A stretch of DNA of 64,000 bases from JAHFUA01 sp963808725. Lineage in GTDB: Bacteria; Acidobacteriota; Terriglobia; Terriglobales; Acidobacteriaceae. The translations under genes and the position numbers were made by a program. Where the stretch lies: NCBI GenBank assembly GCA_963808725.1, contig CAWEGO010000001.1:434001-498000 (forward strand). The letters run 5' to 3'. Within the stretch, counting starts at the first letter, position 1. Each line of letters opens with the position of its first letter. Shown one piece after another: positions 24,946-33,943 of this stretch. The notes below the pieces were generated by a model, which worked only from the letters and a program-made list of their open reading frames with translations, did no database searches and was not told the origin of the DNA.

Positions 24946-26253
24946 TCATTCATGACGCAGACTTTCGATGGGGTCCAACTGAGCTGCACGTGTAGCCGGA
25001 ACCGTCCCAAAAATGATCCCGACCAGCGACGAGACAAAAATCCCGATCACTGCCGAAAGCCCTGAAATGGGAATCCGGTAGTCGGTAAGAAAGTGAATCG
25101 AGACGGGCAGAGCCAGCCCCAGCAGGGAACCGATCACCCCCCCGGCGATGGAGATCAGCACGGCCTCGGAGAGGAACTGCAGCCGGATGTCCGCCGCGGT
25201 GGCGCCTACCGCCCTGCGGATGCCAATCTCATGGGTGCGCAACGTCACAGTGGCCAGCATGATATTCATGATCCCCACCCCGCCGACCAGAAGGGTGACG
25301 GCGGAAATCAGCAGCAACACCACGCTGAGAGCGTTGGCGCTTTTGCCGGCGACCGTGATCAGTTGCGCCAGGTTCTCGACCCGGTACACCGATTCCGCAC
25401 GGTGGCGCGACTGCAGCACGGCTTGGATTTGTTTGGTGGCGGCCGGCACCTCGTTAAGATCGGCCATGGAAAAAAAGATCTGGTCGAGCGCGTCGTTGGG
25501 AAGGAAGTAGCGGGCCACGGTGTAAGGAATGGCGATGGTATCTCCCGCCAGCTCCGACTGGCCGAACGTCTCCACCCGCTCCTTGAAGGTGCCGATCACC
25601 GTGAAGGGCAACCCCATGATCTTGATGGTCTGCCCGATGGCCGCGTCCTGGCTCCCGAACATCTGCTGGGCGAGATGCTGGGTGAGCGCGGCTACCTTGG
25701 AGTGGGATTGCGAGTCAACCTCATCGAAGAACCGGCCCGCCAAAACATCGAGATTGCGGATGTTGTCGTATTGCGGACCGACACCCAGAATCAGTACCTC
25801 CTGCTCCCGCCCATTGCCGGCGGGAATGCGAGCATGCAGTTGCACCATGGGCGAGACCGCGACCACACCGGCTACCTGTTGCTCGACGGCATGCATGTCG
25901 GCCACGGTCAAACTATCCTGGGCGGTGGGGTTCGCGTCACCCTGCCCTTCGTGGAAGGCATAGATCATGTTGGCGCCGATGCCCTGGATCTGGTTCAGGA
26001 CGTATTGCTTGCCGGTGAGGCCAACCGTCACCACCAGAATGAGCGATGCAGTGCCGATGACCATCCCCAGGGCGGTGAGGGTAAAACGGATCTTGTTCAG
26101 GCGGAAGGTATCCAGGGCTACGCCCACAATCTCGGACAGCACCAGATTCTTGTGGAGACTTGGGCCTCCCGGCATACTGTTCATTGGATTGTCCACCCAG
26201 CAGCGGCGATTCTCGGATCCGGCAGGTTCCTGCGGCTTGGGCGCTGTTTCCAT
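24946..26253 (-). CDS. MacB/FtsX-type ABC transporter permease (orphan)
   Basis: 435 residues. One N-terminal helix (FTLTALGMVIGTASLILVVTV) is followed by a large periplasmic MacB-PCD domain (residues about 70-290), then three C-terminal helices with TLRTHEIGIRRAVGATA, the FtsX-domain signature that contacts the ATPase. This topology is that of MacB-type mechanotransmission permeases for macrolide, lipoprotein or peptide export. The normal neighbours, an ATPase and a membrane-fusion protein, are missing here, so the ATPase must be encoded elsewhere. The first 35 residues are a Pro/Asn-rich cytoplasmic extension. Confidence 0.88.
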   Translation of the reverse strand: METAPKPQEPAGSENRRCWVDNPMNSMPGGPSLHKNLVLSEIVGVALDTFRLNKIRFTLTALGMVIGTASLILVVTVGLTGKQYVLNQIQGIGANMIYAFHEGQGDANPTAQDSLTVADMHAVEQQVAGVVAVSPMVQLHARIPAGNGREQEVLILGVGPQYDNIRNLDVLAGRFFDEVDSQSHSKVAALTQHLAQQMFGSQDAAIGQTIKIMGLPFTVIGTFKERVETFGQSELAGDTIAIPYTVARYFLPNDALDQIFFSMADLNEVPAATKQIQAVLQSRHRAESVYRVENLAQLITVAGKSANALSVVLLLISAVTLLVGGVGIMNIMLATVTLRTHEIGIRRAVGATAADIRLQFLSEAVLISIAGGVIGSLLGLALPVSIHFLTDYRIPISGLSAVIGIFVSSLVGIIFGTVPATRAAQLDPIESLRHE

Positions 26254-26344
26254 TTTGAATCACGTCCCGCGTCCATGCAAGGTTACTAAGATTTACGCTT
26301 GTTGACGAACTCTTTACGTGGTTCACTCGAAGAACTGGACTCTA

Positions 26345-27568
26345 ATGGAGAAAATGATTGTGCCCAGAGCAATAACCCTCGCTTGGGCGGCGGCAGTTTT
26401 CGGAGGCCTGCTCCTTGTCTGGTCGGAAGGCGCCGGCTACGGCCAAGCCCAACCCGCACCGCCGGCGAAATCAGCGAGCTCAACCGTGCGGCCGGTGGGA
26501 ACCGTCAAGGCGATCAATGGCAGCGCGGTTACGGTCACCGCCGATTCGGGATCCGAGTTCACCGTGCTGGTCCAATCCTCCACTCGCGTGCTGCGCATGG
26601 CTCCAGGACAGAAAGACCTGAAGGACGCCACGCCCCTGCCCCTCGCTGACTTGCAGCCGGGCGACCGCATGATCATCCGGGGCAGCCTCGCTGATGATGG
26701 CAAGTCGGTGGTGGCTTCCTCGCTCCTGGTGATGAAGAAAGCTGATATCGAGCAGCGGCAAGAACACGAACGTGAGGATTGGCAGAAGCGGGGTGTCGGG
26801 GGGCTGGTGCGTGCGGTCGATCCGGCCAGCGGAACCATTACGCTTTCGACCGCGGCCTCCGGTTCGAGCAAGACGATTACCGTCCGTGTGTCGAAGGATA
26901 CGATCGTGCGCCGCTATGCGCCGGAGTCAGTGAAATTCCAGGATGCGAAGCCGGGAACGCTGGACCAGATCAAGTCTGGCGACCAACTTCGAGCACGCGG
27001 ATCTCTCAGCGCCGATGGCTGCGAGCTCAGCGCGGAAGAGATCGTTTCCGGGTCGTTTCGAAACATTGCCGGCACGGTGGCCGCGATCGACCCGGCTGAA
27101 AGCACGCTCAGTGTTATGGATCTCTTTACCAAGAAGCCCGTGACGGTGAAGATCACGGCGGATTCCCAGCTCAGGAAGGTGCCTCCGATGGTGGCGCAGC
27201 GGATTGCGATGCGGCTCAAGGGGACGCCGCCGGACAACGGTCCGGCGACGGCGGCCGGAAACCACTCACCCGCGGCTCCGAAAACAGAGCAGGCTCCCGG
27301 CGAGGCCGGCGGTTCGCGTCCCCGCGGAACTGCGGATCTGCAGCAGATGTTGAACCGCTTGCCGGCGGTGACCCTGGCCGATCTGCAGAAAGGCGATGCG
27401 GTGATGCTGGTGACTATGCAGGACGGCGCCAACTCTTCTCTCAATGCGGTCACCCTCCTGACCGGGGTGGAACCCATTCTGACCGCATCTCCAAACGGCG
27501 AGGGCGCGGCCATGCTGCTGTCGCCCTGGAGTCTCGGTTCTGCGCCCGCGGAGGCAGCCGCACAATGA
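26345..27568 (+). CDS. DUF5666-like repeat protein, secreted
   Basis: About 407 residues with an N-terminal signal-like segment (ITLAWAAAVFGGLLLVWSEG). It is then built from three related beta-rich units of 70-80 residues, each with the pattern G-x-V-x-x-I/V-D ... T-V-x-V ... D-L-x-x-G-D-x-x-x-x-R-G. Examples are PVGTVKAINGSAVTVTADSG, GLVRAVDPASGTITLS and GTVAAIDPAESTLSV. This is the DUF5666 (OB-fold-like) pattern often seen beside acidobacterial TonB receptors. A Pro/Ala-rich linker precedes the last unit. Starts at 26345 or 26354 are both possible. The stop overlaps the next ATG, so it is co-translated with TonB receptor 1. Confidence 0.72.
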   Translation: MEKMIVPRAITLAWAAAVFGGLLLVWSEGAGYGQAQPAPPAKSASSTVRPVGTVKAINGSAVTVTADSGSEFTVLVQSSTRVLRMAPGQKDLKDATPLPLADLQPGDRMIIRGSLADDGKSVVASSLLVMKKADIEQRQEHEREDWQKRGVGGLVRAVDPASGTITLSTAASGSSKTITVRVSKDTIVRRYAPESVKFQDAKPGTLDQIKSGDQLRARGSLSADGCELSAEEIVSGSFRNIAGTVAAIDPAESTLSVMDLFTKKPVTVKITADSQLRKVPPMVAQRIAMRLKGTPPDNGPATAAGNHSPAAPKTEQAPGEAGGSRPRGTADLQQMLNRLPAVTLADLQKGDAVMLVTMQDGANSSLNAVTLLTGVEPILTASPNGEGAAMLLSPWSLGSAPAEAAAQ

Positions 27569-30537
27569 CGGGTTATTGTTGGAGGCTCTTTTCTGGGACC
27601 CAAATGCCATTCACAACGCGCCTGCTGATCCTTTTGCCGCTGATGGTCTCGACAATCTTTACGCACACCGCGATGGGGCAAACCGCTTCCGGAACTTTGC
27701 GGGGACAAGTTTCCGATCCTTCGGGCGCCGTGATACCGGGGGCGACGGTTTCCGCCACGCCCGCGACTGGGCAGGCCAAGACGGCGCAAACCGACGGTCA
27801 GGGGAAGTACGAGCTCAGCGGCTTGGCGCCCGGTAAATATACGGTGACCGCCGGCGCAAAAGGCTTTACGGCATTCCGGCAAGACATAGACGTTGCGGCC
27901 CGCCAGGTCACCAACCTGAATATCCCGCTTCAGATTTTGGTGGAGCAGGAGCGCGTGACGGTTGAGGAGCAGGCGACAACGGTTGACGTGAATCCTTCGA
28001 ACAACGCCAGTGTGCTGGTCATTCAGGGCAAGGATCTCGAGGCCCTCTCGGATGACCCGGACGAGTTGCAGTCCGAACTCGAGGCCCTGGCGGGGCCGGG
28101 AGCCGGGCCGAACGGCGGTCAGATTTACATTGATGGGTTTACCGGCGGCCAGCTTCCGCCCAAGTCCTCGATCCGCGAGATCCGCATCAACCAGAATCCG
28201 TTCTCGGCCGAGTACGACAAACTTGGCTACGGCCGGATCGAGATTTTCACCAAGCCGGGAACCGGCTCGTTGCACGGCCAGGCGTTCATGGACGGCAATG
28301 ATTCGTCCTTCAACTCGGTCAACCCGTTTGTCACGGAAGAGCCGGGCTACCACTCGGAACTTTTTAACGGCAGCTTGAGCGGCCCGATCAGCAAGAAGAT
28401 ATCGTTCTTCTTCAACGTGGAGCATCGCGATATTAACGATGCCAACATCGTGGCCGCGGTCCTGCCCAGCGGTCCATTTAGCCAGGCCGTCCCGACATCC
28501 TCGACGCGCACCAACCTCGGTCCGCGCCTTGACTTTCAGCTCAGTCCAACCAATACGCTGACCGTCCGCTACCAGTTCACCCAGAACAATCAGAACGACA
28601 ACGGCATCGGGGCACTCTCCCTGGCGTCCCAAGCGTACAACGTTCATGACACTGAGCAGACGCTGCAGATCAGCGACACCCAGATTTTGAGTGCCAACGT
28701 CGTGAATGAGACGCGCTTCCAGTACATTCACGATAACAACACTCTGGCCTCTCAATTTACTGGGCTCCCTACAGTTACGGTTCTGGGATATTTCACCGGC
28801 GGAAGTGGTCCAAACGGAAGTGGCGGCGGTAATCAGCTAGGAACGATCCTGGACAAAGAAAATCACTACGAGCTGCAGAATTACACCTCCGTCAATCACG
28901 GGAACCATTTCCTGCGGTTCGGCGGCAGGTTGCGAGCGACGACCGACTCGAACAGCTCGGACTCAAACTTCTACGGAGTGTTCACATTCCCTTCGCTCGG
29001 GGCCCTTGCAGGGCTCCCCTCGGCTTGTCCGACCACTTCGCCTTCGCCCTGTCCCAGCCAGCTCGTAATCACTGCCGGAACGCCGTTGGCCAAGGTCACG
29101 CTGGTGGACGCCGGTCTTTATGCCGAAGACACGTGGAAGCTGCGTCCCAACATGACGCTCACCTATGGCCTGCGCTTCGAGACCCAGAATGACCTCCACG
29201 ACCATGCCGACTTTGCCCCACGCTTCTCTTTTTCCTGGGGTCTGGGCGGAGCCAAGAACAAACAGCCCAAAACGGTTCTGCGTGCCGGCTCGGGAATTTT
29301 CTACGACCGTTTTGCGTACAACCTTGCCCTGCTGACGCAGCGCTTTAATCTCAACGGTTCGGGCCAGACGCAGTTCATTGTCCCGAGTCCAACCTGTTAC
29401 CCGAACCCGGCTCTTTGTTCGCTGACAGAGGCCGCCTCGACTTTTTACCGGACGAGCCCCGACCTGCGAGCGCCGTATATCATTCAAACCGGAGTCAGCG
29501 TAGAGCGGCAGGTCACGAAGAAGGCCACCATGGCCATCACCTATCTCAATTCGATAGGCGAGCACCAGTTCTTCTTGAATAATATCAACGCCCCGCTAAA
29601 CGGCATCCCGGTCACCGGCACGTCGAACGTCTACCAGTACAACTCCGAGGGAATATTCCGGCAAAACCAACTCATCACCAATTTCAGGGTCAACGCCGGG
29701 GCCAAGCTTTCACTCTTCGGCTTTTACACTCTCAACTACGCCAACAGCGATTTGGGCTCGGGGGCGAGCAGCGCCGGCACCGGCGTCGCCGGCTTCACCT
29801 CCGGCGGATCGCTGAGCAACCCCATGTTCATCTCCGATCAGTCCGATCCCATGACGGACTACGGCCGGGCAGCTTTCGATGTTCGCCACAAGGCGGTGCT
29901 GGGCGGCACCGTCGGATTGCCAAAAGGGTTCCGCTTGAATCCCTTCATGATCGTAAGTTCGGGAACGCCATATAACGTCACGGTCCCGCAGGATCTCAAC
30001 GGCGACTCCATCTTCAACGATCGGCCCGGTTTCGTGTCGACAGCCACCTGCAGCCCAGTAACGAAGCTACCGTCCGGCAACTTCTGTACTCCGCTGGGCA
30101 CCTTCAACCCGGCAGGGACCGGTCCCATTCTTCCCATCAACTACGGCAGCGGTCCGACCTTGTTCACGATGAATGTGCGACTGAGCAAGACGATCGGCTT
30201 CGGGAAAGAACAGGGAGGGCCTTCGGGAACGGGCGGCGGACCAGGTGGTGGTGGTGGCGGTGGCCGCGGTCAGGGCGGACTCGGCGGCCGGGGATTAACC
30301 GGAGGGGGCGGCGGTGGCGGTGGTGGTCCGTTTAGCTTGGGAGCTGCGACCAACCGGCGCTACAACCTGACGTTCAGCGTCTCGGCCCGGAATATCTTCA
30401 ATCACGTGAACCTGGCCGCGCCGGTTGGCACTCTCGGTTCGTCCTTGTTTGCGGAATCCAATGCGATTGCGACGGGGCCGTACTCATCGGGCTCGGCGCC
30501 ACGCCGCATTGATCTTCTGGTGTTGTTCTCCTTCTAG
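27565..30537 (+). CDS. TonB-dependent receptor with carboxypeptidase-regulatory-like domain (Oar-like), copy 1
   Basis: 990 residues. The signal sequence (RLLILLPLMVSTIFTHTAMG) is followed by a CarboxypepD_reg-like domain (GTLRGQVSDPSGAVIPGATV), a plug region (residues about 130-230) and a long beta-barrel ending in aromatic LLVLFSF. Near residues 885-925 there is an extreme Gly-rich insert with only Gly, Arg, Gln, Leu and few others, just before the last barrel strands. Oar-like receptors import large or polymeric substrates through the outer membrane with TonB energy. ATG 27565 overlaps the upstream stop and has GGAGG before it; ATG 27604 would give a shorter signal peptide. Confidence 0.9.
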   Translation: MTGYCWRLFSGTQMPFTTRLLILLPLMVSTIFTHTAMGQTASGTLRGQVSDPSGAVIPGATVSATPATGQAKTAQTDGQGKYELSGLAPGKYTVTAGAKGFTAFRQDIDVAARQVTNLNIPLQILVEQERVTVEEQATTVDVNPSNNASVLVIQGKDLEALSDDPDELQSELEALAGPGAGPNGGQIYIDGFTGGQLPPKSSIREIRINQNPFSAEYDKLGYGRIEIFTKPGTGSLHGQAFMDGNDSSFNSVNPFVTEEPGYHSELFNGSLSGPISKKISFFFNVEHRDINDANIVAAVLPSGPFSQAVPTSSTRTNLGPRLDFQLSPTNTLTVRYQFTQNNQNDNGIGALSLASQAYNVHDTEQTLQISDTQILSANVVNETRFQYIHDNNTLASQFTGLPTVTVLGYFTGGSGPNGSGGGNQLGTILDKENHYELQNYTSVNHGNHFLRFGGRLRATTDSNSSDSNFYGVFTFPSLGALAGLPSACPTTSPSPCPSQLVITAGTPLAKVTLVDAGLYAEDTWKLRPNMTLTYGLRFETQNDLHDHADFAPRFSFSWGLGGAKNKQPKTVLRAGSGIFYDRFAYNLALLTQRFNLNGSGQTQFIVPSPTCYPNPALCSLTEAASTFYRTSPDLRAPYIIQTGVSVERQVTKKATMAITYLNSIGEHQFFLNNINAPLNGIPVTGTSNVYQYNSEGIFRQNQLITNFRVNAGAKLSLFGFYTLNYANSDLGSGASSAGTGVAGFTSGGSLSNPMFISDQSDPMTDYGRAAFDVRHKAVLGGTVGLPKGFRLNPFMIVSSGTPYNVTVPQDLNGDSIFNDRPGFVSTATCSPVTKLPSGNFCTPLGTFNPAGTGPILPINYGSGPTLFTMNVRLSKTIGFGKEQGGPSGTGGGPGGGGGGGRGQGGLGGRGLTGGGGGGGGGPFSLGAATNRRYNLTFSVSARNIFNHVNLAAPVGTLGSSLFAESNAIATGPYSSGSAPRRIDLLVLFSF

Positions 30538-30567
30538 GCGCGGAGCCAGGGACACTCTTGCTTCGCG

Positions 30568-32010
30568 TCAGGAGGCCAGCGGCAGGGAAAAGTAGAACAC
30601 GGAGCCGCGGCCGACCTGGCTGGTGACTCCAATCGTGCCGCCATGCAACTCCACAATGGCCTTAGCGATCGCCAGGCCCATGCCCGTGCCCTGGATCGAG
30701 ACCCGCTGATCGCGTCCGCGATAGAACTTCTCGAAGATCATCGCCTGCTCCATATCGTCGATACCTGGGCCGTGGTCGGCCACGCTGGTAACCAGTTGCC
30801 CGCTGCGTATGTCGGCCGTGATGTGGATGGGCGTGCCAGGCGCTGAATACTTGCCGGCATTGTCGAGGAGTTGGGCGAGGACTTCCGTGATCCGATCCAG
30901 GGCCATCCTCACCTTGGGCAGCGTCTCTGGGATGGCGATTTCTACGGAATGGTGTTCCAAAGCGTGTTTGGATTGTTGCAGCGCCAGATTAACCGCCTCG
31001 CGAATGTGGTGCGGCTCAAAGCGAAGTTCGACCTGGCCGGCGTCCAGTTGGGCCACCTCGGCCGCCTCGCCGACCAGGCGGTTGAGGCGGTCGCTTTCTT
31101 CATTGATCACGGCCAGCAATTCCTTCAGTTGCGGCTTTTCGAGTTTGACCTCTGACAGCAGGGTCTCGGCTGCCACCTTGATCGCCGTCAACGGGGTGCG
31201 AAACTCGTGGGTCACGGAATCCAGAAGCAGGGAACGGAGGCGGTCGCTTTCGCGGGCGGCTTCCGCCCGGGAGAGCTTCTCCATGGTGCTGGCGCGCTCG
31301 ATGGCGATCGCCACCAGACTGCCGATGGCCTCCAGAGTTTCGCGTGAGAGATCGCAGCGGGTCACTCCGAAGCTTCCGATGCAGCGCACTCCCATTCGCA
31401 ACGGCATGAAACAGGTGCCGCGCTGCCGATCACGCACCGGCTCTCCGCGCCCGCAGACCGTCTTCAATTCCTCCACCGGCAAGGAGGATTGAACGGCAAT
31501 GTCGGAAAAGTACGTCTTCTGCTTGTTTTCCAGGAAAATCGCGGCCCCTCCCACGCCGAATGATTCAACGATGTAGCCCGGGACATTGTTCAGCAGTCCG
31601 AATACGTTTTCCGAAACTAGCAGTTGCTGGCTGAACGCGTACAAGCGCTCCACCTCGTGGCGGCGCTGGTTCGACTGCAAAGCCTCGCGCCGCGCCCGCT
31701 CGGAGAGGTGGCTGGCGATGATGGCGGTGACCAGAAACGCGAACACCGTCAGCCAGTGCTGCGGATTGGCCACCTTGAAGCGCAGCAACGGCGGAAGAAA
31801 GAAGTAGTTGTACGCCAGGGTGGCGATCACCGCCATGAAGATGGAATAGCGCAATCCCCAGAAGGCGGAGACCACCAGAATGGCCAGCAGAAAGGTGAAT
31901 CCCACGGTCGCGGAATTCACATGGATTGCTTTGAAGAAGACCCAGACAATGATTAAATCAATCGCGACCACCGCCGCGAAGCGCAGGATCGGTTGCGCAG
32001 CTCTGCTCAC
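30568..32010 (-). CDS. kdpD: Histidine kinase equal to the C-terminal half of KdpD
   Basis: 480 residues: a DUF4118 four-helix membrane domain (residues 10-100), a GAF-like domain (about 125-240), a HisKA domain with the H-box SVTHEFRTPLTAIK (H268) and an HATPase domain with DHGPGID and GTGMGLAIAK. This is the order found in the C-terminal half of KdpD. The N-terminal KdpD/Usp sensor part is encoded by the divergent neighbour at 32067, with only 56 bases between the two starts. It would phosphorylate the KdpE encoded at 33190 when potassium is low. Confidence 0.9.
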   Translation of the reverse strand: MSRAAQPILRFAAVVAIDLIIVWVFFKAIHVNSATVGFTFLLAILVVSAFWGLRYSIFMAVIATLAYNYFFLPPLLRFKVANPQHWLTVFAFLVTAIIASHLSERARREALQSNQRRHEVERLYAFSQQLLVSENVFGLLNNVPGYIVESFGVGGAAIFLENKQKTYFSDIAVQSSLPVEELKTVCGRGEPVRDRQRGTCFMPLRMGVRCIGSFGVTRCDLSRETLEAIGSLVAIAIERASTMEKLSRAEAARESDRLRSLLLDSVTHEFRTPLTAIKVAAETLLSEVKLEKPQLKELLAVINEESDRLNRLVGEAAEVAQLDAGQVELRFEPHHIREAVNLALQQSKHALEHHSVEIAIPETLPKVRMALDRITEVLAQLLDNAGKYSAPGTPIHITADIRSGQLVTSVADHGPGIDDMEQAMIFEKFYRGRDQRVSIQGTGMGLAIAKAIVELHGGTIGVTSQVGRGSVFYFSLPLAS

Positions 32011-32066
32011 GGGAGAGATTGTAGTCTATTCGACAATTCGTACCGCTCTCGACGAGAATATCCCCG

Positions 32067-33188
32067 ATGCCAAAAACCCCCGAGCAGTGGCTGGAAGAAA
32101 CCGCACCGCAGAAGAAGCAGGGCATCTTCAAGCTGTTCCTGGGGTACGCCCCGGGAGTGGGCAAGACCTACAACATGCTCAGTGAGGGCATCCGCCGCAA
32201 GAGCCGCGGCGAGGATGTCATGATCGGAGTGGTGGAGACGCACGGCCGCAAGGCCATTGCCGAGCTGGCGGCCCAGCTGGAGGCTGTACCCAGGCGGCAG
32301 CTTGAGTACAAGGGCGCGTCCTTCGAGGAGATGGACGTCGACGCCATCCTGGCGCGCAAGCCGCAGATCGCTCTGGTCGATGAACTGGCGCACACCAACA
32401 TGGAGGGCAGCAAACACAGAAAACGGTACGACGACGTCATCGAGCTGCTGGACGCCAACATCGACGTGCTCTCCACCATGAACGTGCAGCACATCGAAAG
32501 CCTGACTCCGCTGGTGCAGAGCATCACCGGGGTCACGGTGCGGGAAACCGTTCCCGACTGGGTGATGCAGCGGGTCAACGAGATCGTTCTGGCCGACCTG
32601 ACCCCCGAGGCGCTGCAGACGCGCATGCGCCGCGGCGATATCTATCCCACGGATCGCGCCGAGCGCGCCTTGGGGCATTTCTTCCGGCCGGGCAATCTGA
32701 TTGCGCTGCGCGAGCTGGCCTTGCAGCAGGTGGCGCATGCGGTGGATCGCAGTCTGGAGTCCTACCTGCAAAAGGAGGGCTCAGGGATTTCCCTGGGTGT
32801 GCGGGAGCGGATCGCGGTGTGCATCAGCTCCAATCCCGCGGCGCAATACCTGATCGCGCGCGCCGGGCGCATGGCGGAGCGTATCGATGCGGAACTGTTC
32901 GTCATCTACGTGGACATCGGCGCCGACGACACTCCGGACAACCAGCGTACCCTGGCGCAGAACATCCAGTTCGCGCAGAACATGGGCGCGCAAGTTCTCC
33001 GCGCCAAAGGCAAGAACGTGGCGGAGGAGGTGGCCAAGCTGGTGCGCGAGAAACACATCACGCACGTGGTCTTCGGCCGTTCCGCGCAATCCGGCTGGCG
33101 CCGCTACCTGTATCTGTCCGCGATCCACAAGTTTCTGCGCGACGCGCCCGCTGTGGACGTGCACATTGTCACGCAAGAGGTGAAGTGA
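32067..33188 (+). CDS. kdpD: Stand-alone KdpD N-terminal sensor (KdpD domain plus Usp domain)
   Basis: 373 residues. It starts with the KdpD domain, with Walker A GYAPGVGKT (residues 26-34) and IALVDELAHTN as Walker B-like motif. It ends with a universal-stress-protein domain (residues about 245-373, RIAVCISSNPAAQYLIARAG to VVFGRSAQSGW). In ordinary KdpD these domains sense ATP and, in some species, c-di-AMP, and are fused to the kinase. Here the protein has no membrane or kinase part; these are on the divergent gene. The kdpE gene follows directly, two bases after the stop. Confidence 0.93.
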   Translation: MPKTPEQWLEETAPQKKQGIFKLFLGYAPGVGKTYNMLSEGIRRKSRGEDVMIGVVETHGRKAIAELAAQLEAVPRRQLEYKGASFEEMDVDAILARKPQIALVDELAHTNMEGSKHRKRYDDVIELLDANIDVLSTMNVQHIESLTPLVQSITGVTVRETVPDWVMQRVNEIVLADLTPEALQTRMRRGDIYPTDRAERALGHFFRPGNLIALRELALQQVAHAVDRSLESYLQKEGSGISLGVRERIAVCISSNPAAQYLIARAGRMAERIDAELFVIYVDIGADDTPDNQRTLAQNIQFAQNMGAQVLRAKGKNVAEEVAKLVREKHITHVVFGRSAQSGWRRYLYLSAIHKFLRDAPAVDVHIVTQEVK

Positions 33189-33189
33189 G

Positions 33190-33906
33190 TTGGCCGCGAG
33201 CAACGAAAAACCCAACATCCTGGTGGTGGACGATGAGCCGCAGATCACGCGAGTGCTGAAGACTACGCTGGCCAGCCACGGCTATTCCATCCGCACCGCC
33301 GGCGACGGCGACGAGGCCGTCCAGCTCATGAAGGACTGGCCACCCGACCTGGTGATCACCGATCTGCGCATGCCCAACATGGATGGCCTGGCCTTGTGCC
33401 GGCATGTGCGCGCCAAGTCCGAAGTGCCGATCATCGTGCTCTCCGTCCGCGGCGAAGAACGCACCAAAGTGGAGGCCCTCGATGCCGGCGCCGACGACTA
33501 TGTGACCAAGCCCTTCAGCGTCAATGAACTGCTGGCGCGGGTTCGCGCTGCCCTGCGGCGCGCGTCCGCGGCCAAGAAGCCGGAATCGCAGGAGGTCATC
33601 GAGATCGGCGACTTTCGCCTCGACCTCGAAGGACACCGTGTTCAGGTCCGGGGTCAGGAAGCGAAACTGACCCCCAAAGAATTTGATCTCCTGGTTTATC
33701 TCGCGCGCCATCCCGGCAAGGTGATCACCCATCGCGCGCTGCTGGCTGCCGTCTGGGGGGCCAACAGCACCGAGCAAACAGAGTACCTGCGCGTCTTCGT
33801 CGGCCACCTGCGGAAGAAGCTTGAAGCGGAGGAGAAGACTCCGCGCTATATCGTCACCGAACCCTGGGTGGGATATCGCTTCAACCCGGGGGATGAGGAG
33901 CAGTAG
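33190..33906 (+). CDS. kdpE: Response regulator KdpE (OmpR family)
   Basis: 238 residues from a TTG start with GAGGTGA six bases upstream. The receiver has D14-D15 in VVDDE, the phosphoacceptor D58 in VITDLRMPNMDG and Lys in VTKPFSVNELLARV. The C-terminal winged helix (LTPKEFDLLVYLARHPGKVI, LRVFVGHLRKKLE) is of OmpR/PhoB type. Proteins of this type bind direct repeats at 11-bp spacing as tandem dimers. Two arrays of TTTAY repeats at exactly this spacing lie between the two kdpA units at 39.6 kb and are its likely targets. Confidence 0.95.
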   Translation: MAASNEKPNILVVDDEPQITRVLKTTLASHGYSIRTAGDGDEAVQLMKDWPPDLVITDLRMPNMDGLALCRHVRAKSEVPIIVLSVRGEERTKVEALDAGADDYVTKPFSVNELLARVRAALRRASAAKKPESQEVIEIGDFRLDLEGHRVQVRGQEAKLTPKEFDLLVYLARHPGKVITHRALLAAVWGANSTEQTEYLRVFVGHLRKKLEAEEKTPRYIVTEPWVGYRFNPGDEEQ

Positions 33907-33943
33907 CTGTCCACCGCCGAGGTCGCCTTTTGCCGATAAGTCT

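Noticed and set aside
26292..26317. Two TTTAC sites before the DUF5666-like gene that resemble the kdp operators
   Set aside because: They are 21 bp apart, not a multiple of 11, and only two are present.
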